NCBI GenBank assembly: GCA_017471785.1
Contig: JAFURP010000003.1
Span: forward strand, 1-37,956
Source of the DNA: Clostridia bacterium
GTDB lineage: Bacteria > Bacillota > Clostridia > Christensenellales > Borkfalkiaceae
Reading direction: 5' to 3'
Length of the DNA stretch: 37,956 nucleotides
A program made the position numbers and the translations under genes. Positions 32,053 through 37,956 of the stretch are shown piece after piece; the first letter of the stretch is position 1, and every line of letters starts with the position of its first letter. Below the pieces are notes generated by a model. It did not search any database. It worked only from the letters and a program-made list of their open reading frames with translations, and had not been told where the DNA came from.

Positions 32053-32487
32053 ATGTATACCCTTCGCGATATTACGCCGTACGATTGCAAAGCGCTCGTC
32101 GATTTAGAGAGCGAATGCTTTTCCGCTCCGTGGACGGAGGGCTTGCTCGTCGGCGCCTTTGCACGCGTCGATTTTTACGGGCTTTTGATAGAGGAAAACG
32201 GGGAAATTCTCGGCTATATATGCGGCACGAGCCTGTTTGAAACGGCGGAGATCGCACGCGTTTGCGTGCGTAAGGCGCACCGTAAAAGGGGCTTGGGCGG
32301 CGCGCTCTTGGACGCGTACGAACGAAAGGTGAGATCGCTCGGCGCGGAGCGGATATTCTTAGAGGTGCGCGTATCCAACGCCGCCGCGCTTTCGTTGTAC
32401 GAAAGCCGCGGCTTTACCCGTCAACGCGTGCGGGAAAAATATTACGCCGACGGCGAGGCGGCGGTGGAGATGAAAAAGGAGCTGTAA
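32053..32487 (+). CDS. rimI: RimI-type GNAT acetyltransferase
   Basis: A 144-aa N-acetyltransferase; RimI acetylates the N terminus of ribosomal protein S18, and relatives next to tsaB may have other protein targets. The GNAT acetyl-CoA loop is VRKAHRKRGLGGALL (V-x5-R/Q-x-x-G-x-G/A) and the C-terminal NAAALSLYESRGF motif is typical of RimI. The ATG at 32053 is one base after the tsaB stop, behind GAGGGG. The start in a longer upstream frame overlaps tsaB and is rejected. Confidence 0.9.
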   Translation: MYTLRDITPYDCKALVDLESECFSAPWTEGLLVGAFARVDFYGLLIEENGEILGYICGTSLFETAEIARVCVRKAHRKRGLGGALLDAYERKVRSLGAERIFLEVRVSNAAALSLYESRGFTRQRVREKYYADGEAAVEMKKEL

Positions 32488-32557
32488 AGCCGAGGAGGGC
32501 GGAAAGGCGGTCAATTTATCCGAGGTCTCGTTTATACAAAAGGGTAGGGGAAAGGAT

Positions 32558-33220
32558 ATGCTTTTTTTGCACGGCTATCTCTCCTCCAAGGAAGCTTTCA
32601 ACGCGCAGATCGCCTATTTTTCTCAATTTTACCGCGTGACCGCTATCGATTTTTTGGGGTTTGGCAAAAGCGGACCGCTTAAAAGCGCGTTTTCCGTAGC
32701 CGATTACGCCGCTTGGACGAAAGAGGTGATCGAGCTTTTGGGCGTAAAAAATCCGCATATCGTCGCTCATTCGTTCGGTTGCCGCGTCGCCGTAAAAATG
32801 GCGAGTACGCACAAGACCGCGTTCGATAAGCTCGTGCTCACCGGTCCTGCCGGCGTGATCTTAAAAAGGGGGCTTTCCTACCGCTTCAAGGTGGGCTTAT
32901 ACCGTTTCGTCAAGCGGTTTGCGCCGCGGTTCGCGGAAAGGCGGTTCGGGAGCGCGGAATACCGTTCGTTGCCGCCGCTGATGAAAGAAAGCTATAAAAA
33001 AATCGTAAACGAAGATTTACGCGAATGTGCGAAAGGGGTGCTTCGGGAGGTGCTTCTCGTCGAGGGGAAAGCGGATAAGACCACGCCGCTTGCCGAAGCG
33101 GAGGCGTATTTACGGGCGTTTCCCTACGCCAAGCTCGTCCAAACGGAGGGCGGTCATTTCGCCTTTGCGGAAAATCCCGTTGCGTTTAATCTTATCGTAG
33201 AGGAATTTTTATATGGTTGA
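32558..33220 (+). CDS. Alpha/beta-fold hydrolase
   Basis: A 220-aa hydrolase-fold protein. FLHGYLSSKEAF gives the oxyanion HG motif, nucleophile elbow is AHSFGCRVA (Ser in S-F-G), a Lys/Asp-rich VEGKADKTTPLAEA strand holds a candidate acid, and GGHFAFAENP holds the His. Substrate unknown. The ATG used is 7 bases after AGGGG, but the frame stays open upstream to 32474 and encodes a plausible first strand (VNLSEVSFIQKGRGKD) with GGAGGG at 32494 and no ATG, GTG or TTG. The true start may be non-standard or lost by mutation. The stop overlaps the next gene. Confidence 0.82.
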   Translation: MLFLHGYLSSKEAFNAQIAYFSQFYRVTAIDFLGFGKSGPLKSAFSVADYAAWTKEVIELLGVKNPHIVAHSFGCRVAVKMASTHKTAFDKLVLTGPAGVILKRGLSYRFKVGLYRFVKRFAPRFAERRFGSAEYRSLPPLMKESYKKIVNEDLRECAKGVLREVLLVEGKADKTTPLAEAEAYLRAFPYAKLVQTEGGHFAFAENPVAFNLIVEEFLYG

Positions 33221-34799
33221 CATGTGGATACGAATGATTGCGAGCGTCGTTTGCGCCCTCGTCTTTTGCGTAGCGACGATCAAGCTGCTCGGCGCGGTGC
33301 AGCAAAGCGGCTATAAAAGCGGCGCGTTTTTGCGTTGGCTCAAGCGTAAGGATAATATGGCGTTCAACCGCTTGAGCGTGCTGGCGCTTTGTCTTGCGCT
33401 TGCCTCGACGATCGCTTCGCTTTGCTTTTCTTTCTTGGGCGAAAGGCTCGCCCTCGTCGTATCCGCACTCCCGTTCTTCGCCCTGTGGCTACTGTATTTC
33501 GTAGCCGATAGAAGGTACGCCCTCAAAGTACCCGTTAACTATACGGGTAGGGTCAAACGGCTGTTTGCCGTCTACCTCCTTTTTACCGCCGTCGTTTCGT
33601 ACGCGCTGATCGCGCTTTTGTCCTTTCTTCGCGTCGTAAACGGCTCTACGCTTTACGCGCTCGTGGCGTACGTACCCTTTGCGGTCATGCCGCCGCTCTT
33701 GCCCTTGCTGCTTGCCGCGGCGAACGCGTGCAGCGCGGTCTTTGAAAACGCGCGCAATAAAAAATTCGTCAAACGGGCGGGGCAGGTATTAGACGAACGC
33801 AAGCTTATTCGCGTGGGCGTCGTAGGCAGCTACGGCAAGACCTCCGTAAAAAACATTTTGAACGGGATACTCTCGCAAAAATACAAAACGCTCGCCACGC
33901 CGCAATCGTACAACACGCCCGTCGGGATCGCCAAGACGGTAACGGGTGAAAACGCGGAGGAAGCGGAGGTGCTGATCGCGGAAATGGGCGCGAGGAGGAA
34001 GGGGGATATCGCCGAGCTTTGTCAAATGGTGAAGCCCGATTACGCGATCTTCACGGGCGTATGCGCGCAGCATATCTCCACCTTCGGCTCGGTGGAGGAG
34101 GTCTACGCGGAAAAGAGCAAGATACTCGCCTGTCCCACGACCGTATGCGGCGAAAGCTTAAAGCCGCTCGTCGGTGAAAACGCCAACGCGACGTTCGTCG
34201 AAGGGACGCAAATAGAGGAGCTGCAATTTTTGCCCACGGAAACCAAGCTCACCCTTTGCTTGGAGGGCGAAAAAATATCGGTAACGACCAAGCTTCTCGG
34301 CAAAGCCGCCGCGGAAAATATCCTGCTCGCCGCCACGCTCGCCAAAAAAATGGGCTTGACGGGGGAACAAATTCAAAAGGGTATCGAAGCCGTACAGCCC
34401 ATTCCCCACCGTTTGCAGCTGCTTGAAAACGGGGGCGTGTATATCCTCGACGACGGGTATAACTGCAATATCGTCGGGGCGAAGGAGGCTGTGGACGCGC
34501 TCGCGCGGTTCACGGGTAAAAAATGTATCGTAACGCAGGGGATCGTGGAATGCGGCGTGTTGGAGGAGGAGCTGAACGGCAAGCTGGGCGCGATCATCGC
34601 GGCGGCAAATTTGGATAAGGTGATCCTCGTCGGAGAAACGCTCGTGACCGCGGTGAAAAACGGTTATCTCGCGGCAGGCGGCGACGGCGAAAAGCTGACC
34701 GTCGTCAAAACGCTCGAAAGCGCGAAGGGAGAATACGGCGGCTGGTTGCAAGCAGGGGACGCTATCCTTTTCCTAAACGACCTACCCGACGTTTATTAG
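33213..34799 (+). CDS. Membrane-anchored Mur ligase (MurF-like)
   Basis: Residues 1 to ~175 hold about five hydrophobic segments (~6-27, 51-75, 79-98, 115-138, 147-172). A Mur ligase ATPase and C-terminal domain follow: P loop VGSYGKTSVKN (204-213), AEMGARRKGDIAEL, PIPHRLQLL, and LDDGYNCN, the MurF-type DDxYN motif. The usual ~85-residue MurF N-terminal substrate domain is not seen; the membrane region takes its place. The ddl gene directly downstream supports addition of D-Ala-D-Ala to the peptidoglycan precursor. The exact acceptor remains inference. It overlaps the hydrolase stop by 8 bases. Confidence 0.85.
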   Translation: MVDMWIRMIASVVCALVFCVATIKLLGAVQQSGYKSGAFLRWLKRKDNMAFNRLSVLALCLALASTIASLCFSFLGERLALVVSALPFFALWLLYFVADRRYALKVPVNYTGRVKRLFAVYLLFTAVVSYALIALLSFLRVVNGSTLYALVAYVPFAVMPPLLPLLLAAANACSAVFENARNKKFVKRAGQVLDERKLIRVGVVGSYGKTSVKNILNGILSQKYKTLATPQSYNTPVGIAKTVTGENAEEAEVLIAEMGARRKGDIAELCQMVKPDYAIFTGVCAQHISTFGSVEEVYAEKSKILACPTTVCGESLKPLVGENANATFVEGTQIEELQFLPTETKLTLCLEGEKISVTTKLLGKAAAENILLAATLAKKMGLTGEQIQKGIEAVQPIPHRLQLLENGGVYILDDGYNCNIVGAKEAVDALARFTGKKCIVTQGIVECGVLEEELNGKLGAIIAAANLDKVILVGETLVTAVKNGYLAAGGDGEKLTVVKTLESAKGEYGGWLQAGDAILFLNDLPDVY

Positions 34800-34800
34800 A

Positions 34801-34845
34801 GGCTCTGTCCCAACCCTCGGTTGATTTTTGCCTATAAAATACGGA
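34801..34845 (+). repeat. Second copy of the MITE-like left end
   Basis: GGCTCTGTCCCAACCCTCGG and the following bases to CCTATAAAATACGG match 6138-6181 with about four changes. It begins 1 base after the Mur ligase stop. No right end is found before ddl, so this is a solo end or a remnant. Confidence 0.75.
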
Positions 34846-34886
34846 AGAAGCACCAAAGCAAAGAAAATTTGCGGAGGTGTTTTTTT

Positions 34887-36005
34887 ATGCGGAAAGTGGC
34901 GGTGTTGTTTGGCGGTAGATCTTGCGAAAACGAAATTTCGGTGCTGACGGGCGTGTTCGTGCTCAACCTCTTGGACAGGGAAAAATTTTTGCCCCTGCCC
35001 GTGTATATACATACCGACGGTACGGCGTACAGCTCTCCTAAGATGCAGGACCTAAACGTGTTCAAGGAGGGCAAGCAAACGGGGTTTGACAGGGTGTTTT
35101 TCGAGGGCGGTTGCTTGTATACCCTCAATCCCGCGAAAAAACGGGTGAAGCGGCTCGCCAAGGTGGACGCGGCGATCAACTGCTGTCACGGCGGCTTGGG
35201 CGAGGGCGGCGGCGTTTCCGCGCTGATGGAATGGAACGATATACCGCTCGCCTCCCCCGATCTCACCGCCTCGGGCGTGTTTATGGATAAGAGCTTGACT
35301 AAGCTTATGATGCGCGCCCTCGGCGTGCCCACCGTCGATTATATCCGCGTGAACGAGCGCGACTATAAAAAGCGCGGCGCGTTTTTGCTCAAAAATATCG
35401 AGGCGCGTTTGAAATATCCCGTTATCGTCAAGCCCGCGCACCTCGGCTCGTCCATCGGTATTGCGCTCGCGAGCGACGAGGCGGAGGCAAAGGCGGCGAT
35501 CGAAGCGGCGTTTTTGATCGACGATCGGGTGATCATCGAAAAATATCTCAAGGATAAAAAGGATATCAACTGCGCGGCGTACGCCTTAAACGGCGAGATC
35601 TTCGTGTCCGAGCCGGAGGAGGCGTACGGGGAGGGCGTGTACTCGTTCGAGGAGAAATATATCAAGCGCCGCGCGGACGGAACGGGCGCAAAGGCAGGGG
35701 GCAGGGCTTTGACGAGCGGCGATCTGCGCGAAAAGATCCGCGCCTACACCAAGACGGTGTATAAGCGTATGAACCTGCGCGGCGTGGTGCGAATGGATTT
35801 TCTCGTCTCCGAAAGCAAGCCGTATCTTTGCGAGGTCAATACCGTTCCCGGGTCGCTTGCGTATTACCTCTTTTGCGAGCGTATCTCGGACGCGAAAAGC
35901 TTCTTTTCCGATTTGATCGAGGAGGCGGTCGCCGCGCATAAGGAGGGCAAAAAGAGCCTGACGACGACGGGGATATTGCGAACGGTCAGTCTTTCCCGTA
36001 AATAA
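34887..36005 (+). CDS. ddl: D-alanine--D-alanine ligase
   Basis: Joins two D-Ala for the peptidoglycan stem. An ATP-grasp enzyme of 372 aa: VAVLFGGRSCENEIS at the start, NCCHGGLGEGGGVSALME (the family HG-x-GE motif), GVFMDKSLTKLMM, PVIVKPAHLGSSIGIA for ATP binding, FEEKYI in place of the usual YDYEAKY, and EVNTVPG near the end with the Mg ligands. The ATG at 34887 is 9 bases after GGAGG; upstream frame runs into the repeat. It is divergent from typical Ddl (GEGGG rather than GEDGT), so a D-Ala-D-X ligase is possible but less likely. A terminator follows. Confidence 0.92.
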   Translation: MRKVAVLFGGRSCENEISVLTGVFVLNLLDREKFLPLPVYIHTDGTAYSSPKMQDLNVFKEGKQTGFDRVFFEGGCLYTLNPAKKRVKRLAKVDAAINCCHGGLGEGGGVSALMEWNDIPLASPDLTASGVFMDKSLTKLMMRALGVPTVDYIRVNERDYKKRGAFLLKNIEARLKYPVIVKPAHLGSSIGIALASDEAEAKAAIEAAFLIDDRVIIEKYLKDKKDINCAAYALNGEIFVSEPEEAYGEGVYSFEEKYIKRRADGTGAKAGGRALTSGDLREKIRAYTKTVYKRMNLRGVVRMDFLVSESKPYLCEVNTVPGSLAYYLFCERISDAKSFFSDLIEEAVAAHKEGKKSLTTTGILRTVSLSRK

Positions 36006-36013
36006 AAGGCTGT

Positions 36014-36043
36014 GCGAGGGAGCTTCTCCCTCGCTTTTCCTTT
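36014..36043 (+). terminator. Rho-independent terminator after ddl
   Basis: GCGAGGGAG and CTCCCTCGC pair perfectly around CTT and are followed by TTTTCCTTT. Confidence 0.85.
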
Positions 36044-36082
36044 GAAAAAACGAAGTTTTTTATCGTCAAAGCGCGTTTTTTA

Positions 36083-36111
36083 TTGCTTTTTTTGCGGGGG
36101 TTTGGTATACT
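36083..36111 (+). promoter_or_regulatory. Probable obgE promoter (TTGCTT-N17-TATACT)
   Basis: -10 TATACT at 36106-36111 and a weaker -35 TTGCTT at 36083-36088 with a 17-bp spacer; expected start near 36118, 37 bases before the ATG. Confidence 0.5.
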
Positions 36112-36154
36112 TATACTTGCTATTTCAATAAAAACGGTCAAGGAATAAAAAACT

Positions 36155-37435
36155 ATGGCGAACGGTGAATTTACCGATAAAGTAAAAATTTTGATAAGAG
36201 CGGGGGACGGCGGCGACGGTATGAACTCGTTCAAAGCGTTCAAGGGCAAGCCCGCGTGTGGTCCCGACGGCGGCGACGGCGGCAGGGGCGGCGACGTTTA
36301 TTTCGTGGGCGATAAGGATATGAACGATTTGTTCCCGTTCCGCTTTACTTCGCGATTTATCGCGGATAACGGCGAGGTGGGCGGCACGAACAGGTGCTTT
36401 GGTAAAAGCGGCAAGAGCGTGTATATCAAGGTGCCCTTGGGCACGCTCGTTCGCGACGAGGAAACGGGCAGGCTCATTTGCGATATCTTCGAGGACGGTC
36501 AGGAGGTCCTCGTAGCGCGCGGCGGCAACGGCGGCAAGGGAAACGTTCGCTTTACCACCGCACGGCGGCACGCCCCCAACTTCGCGCAAAAGGGCGAAAA
36601 GGTCAAACAGCATTACGTGATCCTGGAGCTTAAGGTGATCGCGGACGTCGGCTTCGTGGGCTTCCCCAACGTGGGCAAGAGCACTTTGCTTTCCAAAATT
36701 TCCGCGGCAAGACCCAAGATCGCGAACTACCATTTCACCACCCTGTCCCCCAACCTCGGCGTGGTGCGCTACTATGAAAAATCCTTCGTGGCGGCGGATA
36801 TCCCCGGGCTCATCGAGGGCGCGGCGCAGGGTGCCGGACTCGGTCACGATTTCTTGCGCCATATCGAGCGTACCCGTATGCTTTGCCATCTCGTCGATAT
36901 TTCGGGCTGCGAGGGGCGCGACCCCGTCGAGGATTTCAAAAAGATCAACGACGAATTAAAGGAATACAGCGAGGTGCTCGCAGGGCTGCCGCAGATCGTC
37001 GTGTGCAACAAATGCGATATGTACGGCGCGGAGGAAAATCTCAAAGCGTTCAAGAAAAAGTACGGTAGAAAATATAAAATTTATCCGCTGACGGCGATCA
37101 CGGGCGAGGGCTCGCGCGAGCTGATCGAGGGCATTTTCGAGGTGTTGGACACCCTGCCCCCCGTGGAGCCCGTACCCGTCGAGGAGGAGTTCGAATACAG
37201 AGCGAACGAGGATTTGAGCTTCGAAATATTCAAGGACGACGACGGCGTGTTCGTCGTAGTGGGCGGCTTGATCGATATGCTTTGCCGCAACGTCGTTTTG
37301 AACAATCCCGACTCGATGCAATACTTCCAAAAGATCCTCCGCGTGCGCGGCGTTATCAAGGAGCTCGCCAAAGCGGGCTGTAAAGAGGGAGATACGGTAT
37401 CGATTGGGGACGTCGAATTCGACTTCATACCGTAA
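36155..37435 (+). CDS. obgE: Obg GTPase (ribosome assembly, stress control)
   Basis: A 426-aa protein with three domains. Gly-rich Obg fold (1 to ~160; GGDGGRGGD, ARGGNGGKGN). GTPase domain: GFPNVGKST (169-177), switch II ADIPGLIEGAAQGAGLGHDF, and NKCD. C-terminal OCT domain (~345-426), so it is the full Bacillota form. It binds the 50S subunit late in assembly and responds to (p)ppGpp. It is followed by the yhbY-type gene, a common pairing. Its TAA stop lies within the terminal repeat of a MITE-like copy. AAGGAA is 9 bases before the ATG. Confidence 0.97.
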   Translation: MANGEFTDKVKILIRAGDGGDGMNSFKAFKGKPACGPDGGDGGRGGDVYFVGDKDMNDLFPFRFTSRFIADNGEVGGTNRCFGKSGKSVYIKVPLGTLVRDEETGRLICDIFEDGQEVLVARGGNGGKGNVRFTTARRHAPNFAQKGEKVKQHYVILELKVIADVGFVGFPNVGKSTLLSKISAARPKIANYHFTTLSPNLGVVRYYEKSFVAADIPGLIEGAAQGAGLGHDFLRHIERTRMLCHLVDISGCEGRDPVEDFKKINDELKEYSEVLAGLPQIVVCNKCDMYGAEENLKAFKKKYGRKYKIYPLTAITGEGSRELIEGIFEVLDTLPPVEPVPVEEEFEYRANEDLSFEIFKDDDGVFVVVGGLIDMLCRNVVLNNPDSMQYFQKILRVRGVIKELAKAGCKEGDTVSIGDVEFDFIP

Positions 37436-37536
37436 AACGACGCATATGCGTCGCATTTCGGCGTTGCCGCTCGGTTACGTACTAACGGTACGCGCCCTCG
37501 CGGCGCCTTGAACTGCTCGCATCTCCGCCGTTTTAC
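37432..37536 (+). repeat. Dispersed repeat, copy F, at the obgE end
   Basis: GTAAAACG (37432-37439) and CGTTTTAC (37529-37536) form terminal inverted repeats. The interior shares blocks with copies A-E (CGTCGCATTTCGGCG, GCTCG, GTACTA, GTACGC, CTTGAACTGCTCG, ATCTCCGC). GACGCATATGCGTC is a perfect inner palindrome. The left end supplies the obgE stop codon. Confidence 0.65.
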
Positions 37537-37815
37537 TTCGCTCGGCTCCGAGTATACACCTATAGTTGTAAATCTCCCTTCGAGCAAAACCGCGTGTTTT
37601 GCGAAAATTAGGCGCACTCTCCGCGTTTTTACTTCGCTTAGCTTTGAGTATACGATTATAATTGTAAATGCTCGCGGCGCCTTGAACTGCTCGCATCTCC
37701 GCCGTTTTACTTCGCTCGGCTCCGAGTATACAACTATAGTTGTAAAGCTCTCTTTGAGAAAAACCGCGTGTTTTGCGAAAATTAGGCGCACTCTCCGCGT
37801 TTTTATCCGCTCGGG
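37497..37815 (+). repeat. Tandem repeat, 174-bp period, about two units
   Basis: CTCGCGGCGCCTTGAACTGC recurs at 37497 and 37671, and the two units stay nearly identical through GCGAAAATTAGGCGCACTCT to about 37805. Each unit begins inside the dispersed-repeat sequence of copy F. A subrepeat (ACTTCGCT, then GAGTATAC, then TATAGTTGTAAA-type) occurs at 37536, 37631 and 37711. Frames through it encode repetitive peptides and are not considered genes. Nothing else is seen up to 37849 except the ribosome site of the next gene. Confidence 0.8.
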
Positions 37816-37849
37816 TCTAAGTAAATTAAATAAATAAGGAAAAACGACT

Positions 37850-37956
37850 ATGATAGTAACTACTGAAAACATTACGAGTAAACAAAGAAGCAAATTAAAA
37901 TCCATCGCGGCGAATTTATCCCCCGTAACGCAGATCGGCAAAGGGGGCGTCACGGA
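37850..37956 (+). CDS. yhbY: YhbY-type RNA-binding protein (CRM domain), partial at the window end
   Basis: The first 35 codons read MIVTTENITSKQRSKLKS and continue with PVTQIGKGGVTE, the hallmark of the CRM/YhbY family that binds pre-50S ribosomal particles. AAGGA is 9 bases before the ATG. The gene runs off the window. Its position after obgE fits a ribosome-assembly pair, though the repeat array separates them by more than 400 bp. Confidence 0.9.
   Translation, partial: MIVTTENITSKQRSKLKSIAANLSPVTQIGKGGVT

Noticed and set aside
37497..37815. CRISPR array
   Set aside because: The 174-bp period, subrepeats and lack of short repeats with unique spacers do not fit CRISPR, and no cas genes are present.
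37081..37953. 290-residue minus-strand frame and the 109-residue plus-strand frame at 37508
   Set aside because: Both run through the 174-bp tandem repeat and give repetitive peptides; the minus frame also covers obgE in antisense.

Overview
The window looks like a chromosome segment from an anaerobic member of the Bacillota, most likely class Clostridia. The evidence is strong AGGAGG-type ribosome sites, near-consensus sigma-A promoters with 17-bp spacers, a FeoB-associated Cys-rich protein, a separately encoded MetH activation domain, a RibU-type ECF S component under an FMN riboswitch, and a membrane-anchored Mur ligase next to Ddl. Genus or species cannot be named from sequence alone. Codon use is G+C-rich over most of the window. 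The first ~2.7 kb is clearly more A+T-rich.

Layout. (1) 1-3.1 kb: an A+T-rich surface-polysaccharide-type patch with a family-2 glycosyltransferase and an intact nucleotidyltransferase-like gene, flanked by an N-terminal and a C-terminal remnant of further copies of the latter. (2) 3.1-6.7 kb: a ferrous-iron uptake locus (feoA, feoB, a small Cys-rich membrane protein) with five copies of a 16-bp palindrome (GTTAGC-N4-GCTAAC type) at its promoters and inside it, followed by a short DtxR-family regulator whose metal ligands are of the iron-sensing DtxR/IdeR kind. (3) 6.8-9.9 kb, minus strand: rqcP, fused ispDF and radA, with dispersed MITE-like repeats in the leaders. (4) 10.2-18.3 kb: rpoB-rpoC with a long leader; RpoB ends in a very acidic tail. 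(5) 18.3-27.8 kb: a sulfur and one-carbon block. A divergent Rrf2 regulator faces a promoter that drives a 24-codon Cys-containing leader ORF and then O-acetylhomoserine sulfhydrylase, cysteine synthase, a pyridoxal kinase, NifS and NifU; metF, the MetH activation protein and metH follow from their own promoter. (6) 27.9-30.1 kb: an OmpR-type two-component pair. (7) 30.1-31.0 kb: FMN riboswitch and ribU. (8) 31.0-36.0 kb: tsaE, tsaB, rimI, an alpha/beta hydrolase, a membrane Mur ligase and ddl. (9) 36.1 kb to the end: obgE, a repeat-rich spacer, and the start of a yhbY-type RNA-binding protein gene.

How the parts fit. The iron locus looks like a regulon with its own sensor gene next to it. 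The sulfur block makes homocysteine and cysteine, mobilises cysteine sulfur for Fe-S assembly, and methylates homocysteine to methionine; three of its enzymes need PLP and a PLP-forming kinase is encoded among them. The Mur ligase and Ddl form a D-Ala-D-Ala pair. No CRISPR array, tRNA, rRNA, prophage or complete insertion sequence was seen. No clearly new multi-gene defence or biosynthetic system was found. The most unusual signals are regulatory and repeat-based: the feo operator array with a possible small ORF, the cysteine-type leader peptide, the MITE-like elements placed in 5' leaders, the RpoB acidic tail, and the membrane-embedded Mur ligase.
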